From: Micromonospora sp. C95
Lineage (GTDB): Bacteria; Actinomycetota; Actinomycetes; Mycobacteriales; Micromonosporaceae
Direction of reading: 5' to 3'
DNA: 64,000 nucleotides
Assembly (NCBI RefSeq): GCF_018070465.1
Contig: NZ_JAGPXT010000003.1
Span: 301,488-365,487, forward strand
How positions within the stretch are numbered: position 1 is the first letter of the stretch; every line of letters begins with the position of its first letter. The notes below the pieces were generated by a model. That model had not been told where the DNA came from. It made no database searches and was given only the letters and a program-made list of their open reading frames with translations. Shown here one piece after another: positions 24,312-32,908 of this stretch. Position numbers and translations under genes: made by a program.

Positions 24312-25399
24312 CCCCCGGCCGGATTCGTGCAGACGGTCAGGTCGCCCGGCTGCCGTGCGCCCAGTAACGTCATGATGTGCGCGAGCTCCTCCGTGAAGCC
24401 GCGCAGCAGCGCAGCGACGTCCTCGGCCCGGCAACCGGACAGCGCGGTCAGCACGGGCCGACCCAGCAACACGGCCCGGGCGCCCAGCGCCAGTGCGGTG
24501 GCGACGTGCGCCGGCCGCCGGATCCCGGAGTCGAAATAGACCGGCACCCCGCTGCCGACAGCCGCGACGACGGCCGGCAGGACCTCGACGCTGCTCACCG
24601 AGCGGTCGAACTGGCGGCCACCATGATTGGACACGACGACTCCCGCCGCGCCGATGTCGAGCGCCCGCCGCGCGTCCTCGGGATGCATGATCCCCTTCAG
24701 CAACACCGGCAGGTGCGTCCGGGCGATCACGTCCGCCACGTCCGCCCAGGTCGTGAACGGATTGGGAAAGATCTCGGCGAGCACCTCCCGGTCCTCAAGG
24801 CCGCGTTCGGCCATCAGCCGGCGGAACGGTTCGCTGCGCACCAGCGCGGGCGGGGCCACGGCGAATCGGTCCATGCCGTTCGCCAGGTCGCGGTTGCGCC
24901 GGCCGACGACCGGCACGTCCACCGTGACGACGAGCGCCTCGAATCCCAACTGCTCGGCTTCCTCGACCAGATACCGGGTCAGGCGTGGTTCCCGGGTCAG
25001 GTACACCTGCCGCCAGCGAAGGCCCGGCGCGGTGGCCGCGACGTCCGCCGCGCAGGCCGACGAGAACGCGGAGAGACAGAACCCGAGGCCGGCTTCGGCG
25101 GCGGCCCGGGCGGCCACCGTCTCGGCCCGTGGATCCAGCAGGCCCTGCAATCCCATGGGGGCGACCAGCAACGGCGCCGCGATCACCCCGCCGGTGACCG
25201 TAACGGACGCATCCGCCGGCCCGCCCGCCAGGACGCGGGGCACGAGGATCGGACGGTCCAGCATCGCTTCGTTACGGGCCATGGTCGCCTCGTCGCCGGC
25301 CGCGCCGAAGCAGTAGTCGAGCGCCGCGGCCGAGGGCCGCTCCGTGACACCGGCCGTGACACCGGCCGGTGCCGCCGCGTCCGCTCCGACGGCGTTCAC
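24302..25399 (-). CDS. FMN-dependent alpha-hydroxy-acid oxidase/dehydrogenase
   Basis: 365 aa TIM-barrel flavoenzyme of the lactate oxidase/glycolate oxidase family. FMN and substrate motifs are intact: RWRQVYLTREP (Tyr), TVDVPVVGRRNRDLANG, LLKGIMHPEDA (Lys), SNHGGRQFD (catalytic His and Arg), and DSGIRR. GTG 25399 overlaps the PEP mutase stop (GTGA) with AGGAG upstream; GTG 25411 is an alternative. It sits between mutase and decarboxylase genes, so it probably oxidises an alpha-hydroxy phosphonate or hydroxy-phosphonoacetate-type acid to the keto acid. Such an enzyme is not standard in phosphonate clusters. Confidence 0.9.
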   Translation of the reverse strand: MNAVGADAAAPAGVTAGVTERPSAAALDYCFGAAGDEATMARNEAMLDRPILVPRVLAGGPADASVTVTGGVIAAPLLVAPMGLQGLLDPRAETVAARAAAEAGLGFCLSAFSSACAADVAATAPGLRWRQVYLTREPRLTRYLVEEAEQLGFEALVVTVDVPVVGRRNRDLANGMDRFAVAPPALVRSEPFRRLMAERGLEDREVLAEIFPNPFTTWADVADVIARTHLPVLLKGIMHPEDARRALDIGAAGVVVSNHGGRQFDRSVSSVEVLPAVVAAVGSGVPVYFDSGIRRPAHVATALALGARAVLLGRPVLTALSGCRAEDVAALLRGFTEELAHIMTLLGARQPGDLTVCTNPAGGCR

Positions 25400-26238
25400 T
25401 GCCGGTTCCACTCCTGGGCGCCGGTGAGGGCGAAGATCTCGTCCAGCCCCGAGATGTCAGCCGTGACGCTGTCCAGGGAGCGAGCCTCCCGCAGCGTGGC
25501 CAGCATCCGCGACACGCTGCGTACGGCGGCCCGGGACACCACGTTCGCGTAGATCACCACGTTGGCGCCCATGTCGAAGAACTGGTCCACGGCGACCTCC
25601 GGCAGGGCCGTCGGCGCCAGCACGATCGGGATCCGGCCCGCCGTCCGATCCAGCACTTCGCCGAGCTGATCGGCGTGCCGCGTGTTGGCCTGCACGAATA
25701 GGCCGTCGACGCCCGTGTCCGCGTACCGATCGAGGCGCCGCACCGCTTCCTCCGGGCCGAGGCCGGCGACCAACGCCTCCGTACGGGCGATGATCCGCAC
25801 ACCGGTCTTCTTGCCGACCAGTCGGGCCAAGCGCCTGCTGAACGCCTCGGGATCCTCCAGCGCCCGCTCCTGTGTGGAGTAGAGCGAGTTGCGCTTCGGG
25901 AAGGCGTTGTCCTCAAGGCACATGGCGTCGGCACCGGCGGCGGCGAACTGGTCGAGCGCCCGGGCCGCCGCATCATCCGTGCCGTAACCGTTGTCGGCGT
26001 CGACGAACACCGGGAGGTCACAGCCGGTACGGACGGCGCGCACCGAGTCGGCCATCTCCGTGCTGGTGATCACGTTGATGTCCGGCATGCGCCGATAGGT
26101 CGACGCCTCGAAGCTGCCGACCCAGGCGACGTCGAACCCGCTGCGTTGCACCAGCGATGCGGTGAGTGCGTCGTGGGCGCCGACTCCGATGAGCCTGGCG
26201 TCGGTGGACAGGAATGTCTCCGTTGGCTGCTTCGGCAA
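25396..26238 (-). CDS. Phosphoenolpyruvate mutase-like enzyme (variant EDN motif)
   Basis: 280 aa member of the isocitrate lyase/PEP mutase superfamily, expected to rearrange PEP to phosphonopyruvate, the first C-P bond. Visible motifs are MPDINVIT (Asp), VDADNGYG (metal Asp pair), LEDNAFPKRNSLY, RTEALVAG, and a C-terminal ISGLDEIFAL typical of PepM. The hallmark EDKX5NS is EDN here, while the Glu, second Lys and Asn of the loop remain; the usual active-site His appears as Gln in VQANTRHAD. The start is TTG 26238: GAAGGGA lies six nt upstream and family homology begins here. First gene of the operon. A related lyase activity is the alternative. Confidence 0.85.
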   Translation of the reverse strand: MPKQPTETFLSTDARLIGVGAHDALTASLVQRSGFDVAWVGSFEASTYRRMPDINVITSTEMADSVRAVRTGCDLPVFVDADNGYGTDDAAARALDQFAAAGADAMCLEDNAFPKRNSLYSTQERALEDPEAFSRRLARLVGKKTGVRIIARTEALVAGLGPEEAVRRLDRYADTGVDGLFVQANTRHADQLGEVLDRTAGRIPIVLAPTALPEVAVDQFFDMGANVVIYANVVSRAAVRSVSRMLATLREARSLDSVTADISGLDEIFALTGAQEWNRQ

Positions 26239-26353
26239 AGTTGTCCCTTCGTCGTCGGGCAAACCCGTGACGCCTGAGTCGAGGATCCAAGAGAGTGCGG
26301 CCGCATTCCCGAACCACATCGCTACGGCAATAAGTCCCGCCGCGCTCCGATCG

Positions 26354-26412
26354 AACCTAGCACTGCCCGCCAAGCGACCACCAAGCGTCCACCAAGGACG
26401 GTCGCGTAATAG
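26354..26412 (+). promoter_or_regulatory. Divergent promoter with SARP-type heptamer repeats
   Basis: CCAAGCG at 26370-26376 and 26381-26387 and CCAAGGA at 26392-26398 are spaced exactly 11 nt apart, one helical turn. TAATAG, a plausible -10, lies at 26407-26412, eight nt after the last repeat: the classic architecture of SARP-activated promoters (ActII-ORF4, DnrI, AfsR). This would drive the rightward ligase-P450-SARP operon, giving autoactivation. On the other strand TAGGTT at 26359-26354 lies ten nt past the repeats and may serve the leftward PEP mutase operon. Seen directly; regulator identity inferred. Confidence 0.7.
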
Positions 26413-26543
26413 CGACGGCCTTTATGAGTGGACGCTCGTCATCGCCGGTGCTAGATTTTGACGTTGTCATGGTCATTTTCCGCACCGCCGTGCGGCAACA
26501 GGAAAACGGCCGCGGATGATCACCCGTCGACGGGAGGTCGAGC

Positions 26544-27632
26544 TTGTCGCCCCAGTTTGCGCCAGCCGAGGCCGCCCAGCTCTCGATGGCCGCGACGTCG
26601 TGGGAACGGATCGACTGGCCGGCGCTGAGCGCCGGCGTACGGCACACGGTCAGTGCCGCCTGGCTCGGTGTGGCCGAGGGCCGCCTCGCCGGCTGCGAGG
26701 GCTTCACACTGGTGGACGACGGCGGCGGCGCTCACGTGGCGATGATGGGCCGGGTGGTCCCGTCCGCAACGAACAACCAGTTCACAGACCCGTACCTGCC
26801 GGTTCGGGGCCACATCACCGCACCCGACGGCCTCTTCCCCGCATTGTCCTTCATGTACCCGAACTATGACACCTACCCGGTCGGGCCGGGCGCCGGAGAC
26901 TCCGCGCGGCTGGCCAGGTTCGTCGACGAGATCTGCCGGCACGCCCGCGAGCGCGGCCTGCGCAGCGTGGTGTTCCAGTACCTCGACCCCGTGGCGGACC
27001 CGTTCACCGAGACGCTGCGCGCGGCCGGCTTCACCGTCGTGACCGCGGCACACCGAGCGGAACTGGCCATCGACTTCAAACGGCCGGATCAGTATCTCTC
27101 GCGGATGTCGAGTCATCGCCGGCGAAGGATTCGAGCCGAGATGCGGGCCCTTTCGGCAGCCCGCATCGAGTACACAAGACGCCCTTTGCGTGACGATGAC
27201 GAAATACTTGTCTCATTGCGTATCAGGCTGGCAGAGAAATACCGCGGCGCCGGCGATCCGGAAAAGGAGAGACGGTGGTTCGACAATGTCCGCCGGTGTT
27301 TCCCGGCGGAAGACGTCTTCGTGATCTGCGCCGACATCGACGGGCGGACGGTGGGTTTCACGCTGTTCGTGCGTACCGGTGACCGGCTCACCGCGCTGCT
27401 CACAGGAACGGACTACGGCCATCCGCACGCCCGGTACATCTACTTCGGCACCTGCTTCTACGCCGCGGTGCCGCTCGCGCTCGACCTCGGCATCCGGGTC
27501 ATCGAGTACGGCATGGGCTCGGAGCAGGCGAAGACCGCGCGCGGCTGCAACCTGCGCCCGCTGCGCTGGGCCGTCCGCGATCTGGCCGCCGACCCGCCCG
27601 TGGGACCGGACCACCTGAATGGGAGCGACTGA
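26544..27632 (+). CDS. FemAB/GNAT-like ligase C
   Basis: 362 aa paralogue of ligase B, sharing YPNYDTYPVGPG, YLSRMSSHRRRRIRAEM and LTGTDYGHPHARYIYFGT. First gene of the rightward operon. TTG 26544 is chosen because GGGAGGT precedes it by five nt; a later ATG would cut off conserved N-terminal sequence. Ends one nt before the P450 start. Two duplicated ligases on opposite sides of one promoter suggest two sequential condensations or two alternative products. Aminoacyl-tRNA use is inferred from relatives such as DhpK; N-acyl transfer is the alternative. Confidence 0.82.
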   Translation: MSPQFAPAEAAQLSMAATSWERIDWPALSAGVRHTVSAAWLGVAEGRLAGCEGFTLVDDGGGAHVAMMGRVVPSATNNQFTDPYLPVRGHITAPDGLFPALSFMYPNYDTYPVGPGAGDSARLARFVDEICRHARERGLRSVVFQYLDPVADPFTETLRAAGFTVVTAAHRAELAIDFKRPDQYLSRMSSHRRRRIRAEMRALSAARIEYTRRPLRDDDEILVSLRIRLAEKYRGAGDPEKERRWFDNVRRCFPAEDVFVICADIDGRTVGFTLFVRTGDRLTALLTGTDYGHPHARYIYFGTCFYAAVPLALDLGIRVIEYGMGSEQAKTARGCNLRPLRWAVRDLAADPPVGPDHLNGSD

Positions 27633-27633
27633 C

Positions 27634-28917
27634 ATGGCGGACCAGCAGGAACCTACCGACCACGACCTCTTCGCAGACGGGACACCCGACCCGTACCAGG
27701 CCTATGCCGCATTCCGAGAGCAGGCACCTGTCCGGCGGGTGATCCAGCCCGACGGCTTGCCGGTGTACTACATCAGCGGCTACGCCGAGGCCCGCGCCGC
27801 CCTCAACGACGATCGCCTGGCCCACCACCTCAGGCATGCCGCGCCGGCCATGGCGGCAGCGGGCATGCCGCTCGATCCGCAACGCATCAATTTCGGCGGG
27901 GCGCACATGCTGCACGCCGACCCGCCCGAACACCCACGCCTGCGGAAGTTGGTCAGCCGCGCGTTCACGGCGGCTCGCGTCGAAGCCCTGCGGCCGGCGG
28001 TGCAGCGACTCGTCGACGAGTTGATCGACGCGATGCCGCAGCACGGCGAGGCGGACCTCGTCACCGCGCTCGCCGACCCGCTTCCGGTACTGGTCATTTG
28101 CGAATTGCTCGGCGTCCCCACGGCCGACCGGACCGACTTCCGGCGGTGGTCGAACGCAACGCTCGGCTCGGACTTCGCCACAGACCTACCCATGTCGAGG
28201 GCCGAAGGCAAACGGCTGCTGCGCGAGTACATGACCGATCTCGTCGTGGCCAAACGCAAGGACCTCGACCCGGCCGATCCCGATGGCGCGCCGGATCTGA
28301 TCAGTGCCCTGATCCAGCTACGCCTGCGGGACGGCGACGACGCGCTGACCGAGGAGGAACTGGTCGCCACGTCGTTCATCCTGCTGATCGCCGGACAGGA
28401 GAGCACCGTCAATTTCCTCAGCCTGGCGATGCTCGGCATCACGACGGATCCGGCGCTCCAGCGTGGACTGCGCGAACGACCGGAGAGCGTGCGCCACCTC
28501 TTCGAGGAACTCCTGCGGTACGACGGACCGGTGCAGCGCTCCGTGATCCGTACCGCGCTTTCCGACATCCAGCTCGGCGGGGTGACCATTCCCGCGGGCC
28601 ACGTCGTGTGCGTCGGCCTCGCCGCAGCGAACCGCGACGAGTGCCGGTTCCCGGAGGCCGCCAAGGTCGACCCCGAGCGCACCGACAACGCCCACCTCGG
28701 ATTCGGGCACGGACGGCACTTCTGCCTGGGCGCACCGCTCGCGCGGCTGGAGGGCCACGTGGCGCTGACCGCCCTGGCTCAGCGTTTCGACGTGCTGGAA
28801 CTGGCAGTCGCCGCCGCCGACCTGCGCTGGCGCCGCAGCTTCCAGCGCGGGCTCGAAAGCCTGCCGGTACGGCTCTCGGCCGCCGACGCCTTCGGAGGAC
28901 GCCGCCCGACCACATAG
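27634..28917 (+). CDS. Cytochrome P450
   Basis: 427 aa soluble bacterial P450. I-helix motif LLIAGQEST (acid-alcohol pair Glu-Ser), K-helix EELLRY, and heme loop FGHGRHFCLGAPLAR with the axial Cys are complete, so it should be active with a ferredoxin from elsewhere; no ferredoxin gene is in the cluster. ATG 27634 follows the ligase stop by one nt with GGGAG upstream. Likely a late oxidation (hydroxylation, desaturation, or N-oxidation) of the peptide or its amino-acid part. The rest of the sequence gives no substrate clue. Confidence 0.93.
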   Translation: MADQQEPTDHDLFADGTPDPYQAYAAFREQAPVRRVIQPDGLPVYYISGYAEARAALNDDRLAHHLRHAAPAMAAAGMPLDPQRINFGGAHMLHADPPEHPRLRKLVSRAFTAARVEALRPAVQRLVDELIDAMPQHGEADLVTALADPLPVLVICELLGVPTADRTDFRRWSNATLGSDFATDLPMSRAEGKRLLREYMTDLVVAKRKDLDPADPDGAPDLISALIQLRLRDGDDALTEEELVATSFILLIAGQESTVNFLSLAMLGITTDPALQRGLRERPESVRHLFEELLRYDGPVQRSVIRTALSDIQLGGVTIPAGHVVCVGLAAANRDECRFPEAAKVDPERTDNAHLGFGHGRHFCLGAPLARLEGHVALTALAQRFDVLELAVAAADLRWRRSFQRGLESLPVRLSAADAFGGRRPTT

Positions 28918-28942
28918 TTGGCAGAGACAACGGGGGGAACAA

Positions 28943-30826
28943 GTGGGTACGAACTCGATGGACGACCCCGCGCGTAGTGATCGGGGAGCAAAGCTGGAGT
29001 TCCGGCTGCTCGGGCCGGTTGAGCTACTGGTAAACGGACGATCCGCACCGCTGAACGGCGGCATGCAACGCGGACTGCTCGCGGTGCTACTGCTGCACGC
29101 GAATCGAACGGTGTCAGCCGACCACCTGCGGGACGTGTTGTGGGGCGGCCACCCGCCCCGGACGGCTAAGGCCAGCCTGCAATGGCAGATCTCGCAGCTG
29201 CGCAAGCTACTGGACCGCGCCGATCCGGGAGCGGATCGCCTGCTGTTCCGCCAGCCGGGGTACGTGCTCCGGGTCGAGCCCGGAGAGCTCGACATCGACC
29301 GATTCGTCGCCCTCGCCGACGAAGGCCGGGCCAGCCTGGCCGACGGTGACCTCGTCCAGGCGGACAAGCTGCTGAGCGCGGTCGTCGGCCTGTGGCGCGG
29401 CGAGGCGTTGGAGGACGCCGAGGTGCCTGGGCTCTGCCGAGAACGGTCGCACTGGAACACCAGTTACATGAGCGTCGTCGAGGACCGCCTGGATGTCGAT
29501 CTGCGGCTCGGCCGTCACCACAGCCGCCTGCGGGAACTCAACGATCTCGTGGCGGCCAACCCCCTGCGCGAGCGACTGCGGGAGATGCAGATGCTCGCGC
29601 TCTATCGAGCCGGCGATCCGTCCGGGGCCGTGCAGTCGTTCCACGACGGCCGGGCCGCGCTCGCCGAGGAACTGGGCCTGGAGCCTGGTGAGCAACTCCA
29701 GCGGTTGTTCCGGGCGGTGCTGGCCCGCGATCCGGCGCTGGATGTCCCCGCTCCGGCCGTCGCCGCGCCGCCGGCCGTCCCCGCGGAGTTGCCCGCCGAT
29801 GTGCCCGATTTCGTCGGTCGCCGGGCAGAACTAGCTGCCCTTACCGCAGCTCGGGACAGCGGCAACGGCCGCGACACACCGATCGTGCTGACCGGGCCCG
29901 CCGGCTGCGGCAAGACCGCCCTGCTCGTCCACTGGGCCCGGGCCAACTCGGACCTCTTCCCGCACGGGCAGTTCTTCGCCGACATGAGAGGCCACTCGGA
30001 CGAACCACCGGCGGAACCGCTGCGGGTTCTCGGCCGGTTCCTCCGCGCGCTGGGCGTGGCCGCCAGCGACCTCCCGGATCGGGTGGACGAGGCCGCCGGG
30101 CACTACCGATCCCTGCTCAGCGGTCGCCGGATGCTCATCGTGCTCGACGACGTGCGGTCGCCCGAGCAGGTCCGTCCACTGTTCCCGGGCAGCGACACAT
30201 GCCTCCTGGTGATGACCAGCCGGAACCGGCTCAGCGGCCTCCGCGCGCGCGACGGCGCCCGGCACCTGGAGCTGGGTGGCATGACCGAGGCGGACGCGCG
30301 CGAGTTGCTGACACACACCGTCGGAGCCTCGCGGGTGACGGCTGAGCCGGAGGCCGCCGAAGAGTTGATCCGGCTGTGCAGCCGCCTACCGCTGGCGATA
30401 CGGATCGCCGCCACCCGGATGGCCGACGACTCACCGCAACCGGTGGCCGACATCCTTGACGGCCTCCGCGGTGACGACGGCCTCTGCTTGCTGGAGGTGG
30501 AGGCGGACTCGCTGGCGTCGATGCGGCTGTCGCTCGACCACTCGTACTCCCGGCTAGAACCGTCGGAGCGACAGCTGTTGCGGCGTCTCGGAACCGACTT
30601 TTCCGGATTGGTTACCCCGTGGTCGGTCGCCGAGAGGTCGGAGGAGACCGAGGGCGCCAGCGCCCGGGCCCTGACCGCCCTCGCCGAGGCCAACCTGATC
30701 AAGCCGGTGGCGCCGGACCGGTACGAGGTCGGCTCCCTGATGCGCCTCTACGCCATGGAACAGAACCGCCGCGAACAGCAGGCGTCCTGCACCGACACCC
30801 GCCTTCCAGAAAGGGCCGACAATTGA
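28943..30826 (+). CDS. SARP-family pathway activator with NB-ARC ATPase domain
   Basis: 627 aa AfsR-like regulator. An OmpR-type winged helix at residues 15-100 (FRLLGPVELLVNG to ASLQWQISQLRKLL) is followed by the bacterial transcriptional activator domain (residues 110-255). An NB-ARC ATPase then shows Walker A LTGPAGCGKTALL and Walker B RMLIVLDDV; no TPR sensor domain follows, so it is shorter than AfsR. GTG 28943 is preceded by GGGGGGAA. Because the heptamer site in the divergent promoter fits SARP binding and this gene lies in the operon it would activate, positive autoregulation is likely. Confidence 0.93.
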   Translation: MGTNSMDDPARSDRGAKLEFRLLGPVELLVNGRSAPLNGGMQRGLLAVLLLHANRTVSADHLRDVLWGGHPPRTAKASLQWQISQLRKLLDRADPGADRLLFRQPGYVLRVEPGELDIDRFVALADEGRASLADGDLVQADKLLSAVVGLWRGEALEDAEVPGLCRERSHWNTSYMSVVEDRLDVDLRLGRHHSRLRELNDLVAANPLRERLREMQMLALYRAGDPSGAVQSFHDGRAALAEELGLEPGEQLQRLFRAVLARDPALDVPAPAVAAPPAVPAELPADVPDFVGRRAELAALTAARDSGNGRDTPIVLTGPAGCGKTALLVHWARANSDLFPHGQFFADMRGHSDEPPAEPLRVLGRFLRALGVAASDLPDRVDEAAGHYRSLLSGRRMLIVLDDVRSPEQVRPLFPGSDTCLLVMTSRNRLSGLRARDGARHLELGGMTEADARELLTHTVGASRVTAEPEAAEELIRLCSRLPLAIRIAATRMADDSPQPVADILDGLRGDDGLCLLEVEADSLASMRLSLDHSYSRLEPSERQLLRRLGTDFSGLVTPWSVAERSEETEGASARALTALAEANLIKPVAPDRYEVGSLMRLYAMEQNRREQQASCTDTRLPERADN

Positions 30827-31671
30827 CGGAGACCGACGCGCCATCCGAGATCGAGTTCTTCTCGCTCTACCCCGACGTCCGTGAACCCGAGCTGGGCACG
30901 CCCGATCTGAAGGGTTCACTGTCGGCTCGCGCCGCGCGGGTCTGCTCCCCGATCACCACCGCCTCGGGCTTCGGCTGGCACATCTACCCCCCAGCCGACT
31001 TCGCCGTGCGCTGGGACGGGATGAGCAGTGAATGGTCCCTGCTCGACGGTAACGAGCCCATCGCCTGGCAGTCGCTAACCGGCGCCCGGGACGGTCTGCT
31101 GCCGGAGGCAAGAGGCGTCCGCGGTGCCATCGAGGCGGCCGGGCTCGATGGTGGGGACGTCTTCGACAAGTACGGCGGCGTGCCCCCGTTCATCCAGGCC
31201 GACCCCCGCAATCCGCACATGCTCGAGGTCATCACCGGCCTCCTCGCCCGTACCCCGGCGGACTGGTGGTTGCTGGTGCGCAGCGTTCCGAACTGGCCCA
31301 GTTCGGGGGAGTTCGAGATCCTCGAGGGCATCATCGAGACGGACTGGTACCGCTCGTACATCCCGACCATGGTGCGTCTCACCCAGCAGAACCGCATCGT
31401 CCGCTTCTACCGGCACATCCCGATCATGGCGGTACAGCCGGTGAGCCGAGCGACCGTCCGGATGGCGCGGCGGGCGGCCACCACCTACCGCGGCGTCCCC
31501 AGTTTCCCTGACGGAGTCTGGGACGAGTTCGTCACCTGGCGGACCCGGAAGCAGGATCCGAACACCGCCGCGACCTACGTCAAGGAACAGCGCTCCCGCA
31601 ACAAGCGGACGGCTGAGCCGCGTTCCGGCGAACCGCGACAGCGGGTGTCCGGCGCCAGCGAGGAGGTCTGA
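30823..31671 (+). CDS. DUF6065-like protein
   Basis: 282 aa. The pattern EFFSLYPDVREPE, TTASGFGWHIYPPADF, then aromatic-rich PADWWLLVRSVPNWP resembles DUF6065 proteins, whose function is not established. No signal peptide or membrane helix. TTG 30823 overlaps the SARP stop (TTGA), with AAGGG seven nt upstream. The basic C-terminal 40 residues look disordered. The gene is followed at two nt by the truncated globin and then a methyltransferase, an arrangement that suggests the three act together. The family match is from memory of the signature. Confidence 0.65.
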   Translation: MTETDAPSEIEFFSLYPDVREPELGTPDLKGSLSARAARVCSPITTASGFGWHIYPPADFAVRWDGMSSEWSLLDGNEPIAWQSLTGARDGLLPEARGVRGAIEAAGLDGGDVFDKYGGVPPFIQADPRNPHMLEVITGLLARTPADWWLLVRSVPNWPSSGEFEILEGIIETDWYRSYIPTMVRLTQQNRIVRFYRHIPIMAVQPVSRATVRMARRAATTYRGVPSFPDGVWDEFVTWRTRKQDPNTAATYVKEQRSRNKRTAEPRSGEPRQRVSGASEEV

Positions 31672-31673
31672 CG

Positions 31674-32240
31674 ATGGCCCGCAAACATGTCATCAGCCGA
31701 CACGGCAAGGTCATTCTGCTGGAGGAGGTCACCGAGGAGGGGTCGCTCGAGCTCGCCCGGCGGTTCTACCGCGAGATCGGCGGCGCCGACTTCTTCGATC
31801 GGCTCTGTACCGCCTTCTACAATCTGGTGATAGACGATCCGCTGCTAGGGCCCATGTTCACCGCCCGCTCGGCCGAGGAGCACGCGCGCCGCCTCAAGGG
31901 CCACTTCGAGCGGATGTATGGCACGCCGGACCTCACCGAGGGCTGGAACCCGGCGTTCATCGCCGCCCACATCCAATACGTGATCTCGAACCAGCACCGA
32001 CGCCGCTGGCTCGACCTCTTCCGGGCGGCCGGTGAGCAGATCGGCGCGCCGGAACCCCGGTTCTCCGACTTCATGTCGACCATGACCAACGGAAGCGGCG
32101 CGGTGACCGCCGCCAGTCGCGGCGCCGCCATCACGCGGGGCCTGCGACTGGACCGTGAGGGCAACGTGATCGGCGAGCGGACGGCCCGCCCGCCAGACGG
32201 CGACGGCGGGGACAACGCGGACCCGGAGGGCACCCGATGA
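31674..32240 (+). CDS. Truncated hemoglobin-like protein
   Basis: 188 aa. The 2-over-2 globin pattern is clear: ELARRFYREIGGADFFDRLC at the B helix, AFYNLVIDDPLLGPMF, and the F-helix region AAHIQYVISNQHRRRWLDLF that carries the candidate proximal His. The extra 60-aa tail is unusual and probably disordered. GAGGAGGT precedes ATG 31674; the stop overlaps the methyltransferase start. Heme globins in biosynthetic clusters can bind O2 or NO; a role in N-oxide, nitroso or N-N chemistry is a speculation worth testing, not a reading of the sequence. Confidence 0.82.
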   Translation: MARKHVISRHGKVILLEEVTEEGSLELARRFYREIGGADFFDRLCTAFYNLVIDDPLLGPMFTARSAEEHARRLKGHFERMYGTPDLTEGWNPAFIAAHIQYVISNQHRRRWLDLFRAAGEQIGAPEPRFSDFMSTMTNGSGAVTAASRGAAITRGLRLDREGNVIGERTARPPDGDGGDNADPEGTR

Positions 32241-32908
32241 CCGAGACCAGCACAGCGGGCGCGTACCAGCACTGGGACCAGCAGTGGCGCCGTACCGAGG
32301 GAATCACCACGTGGGCACAGCCGGACCCGGACGTGACAGCACTCGGCGAGAAGGTGCTGGCCGCTGGCGGCCGGCGCTGCCTCGACGTGGGGTGCGGCAT
32401 CGGCCGCCATGCCCTGGCCCTCGCCGACCTGGGATTCGAGGCCCACGCGATCGACCGCAGCGAGGCGGGCCTGGCGCGGGTCGCCGTCGAGGCCGCCCGA
32501 CGCAAGGTGGACGTCACGACGCGGATGGCCGACATGACATCGCTGCCGTATCCGGACGGCAGCTTCGACGTCGTCGTCGCCTGGAACGTGATCTATCACG
32601 GTACGCCAGCGGACGCCGCCACGGCGGCCCTGGAGATCACCCGCGTCCTCCGGCCCGGCGGGCAGTACCTGAGCACGATGCTGTCGAAGCACAACGCCCA
32701 GTACGGCCGGGGCGAGCAGATCGCCCCGGACGTGTTCGTGCAGCACGACGGGCCGGAGGACAAGGCGCATCCACACCTGTACACCGACATGGGGGACATC
32801 CTGCGTCTCCACCCGCACCTGCGTCTCGTCTCCGCCGCGGACCGGGAGCACGAGCAGCCGGGTTCCTTCCATTGGCACCTGGTCTTCGAGAAGCCTTTCA
32901 GTACCTGA
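32237..32908 (+). CDS. Class I SAM-dependent methyltransferase
   Basis: 223 aa. Motif I is CLDVGCGIGRHALALADLG, post-I acidic residue in AHAIDRSE, and motif IV VVVAWNVIYHG; the family is the small-molecule Methyltransf_11/25 type. ATG 32237 overlaps the globin stop (ATGA). Last gene of the rightward operon; its stop runs 11 nt into the convergent aldehyde dehydrogenase. Methylation of a phosphonate oxygen, carboxylate or amine would be consistent with known phosphonates such as dehydrophos, but the acceptor cannot be read from sequence. Confidence 0.9.
   Translation: MTETSTAGAYQHWDQQWRRTEGITTWAQPDPDVTALGEKVLAAGGRRCLDVGCGIGRHALALADLGFEAHAIDRSEAGLARVAVEAARRKVDVTTRMADMTSLPYPDGSFDVVVAWNVIYHGTPADAATAALEITRVLRPGGQYLSTMLSKHNAQYGRGEQIAPDVFVQHDGPEDKAHPHLYTDMGDILRLHPHLRLVSAADREHEQPGSFHWHLVFEKPFST

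Noticed and set aside
26239..26373. Longer PEP mutase start at 26373
   Set aside because: The extra 45 codons cover the proposed promoter and SARP repeats and show no family homology; TTG 26238 has a good ribosome site.
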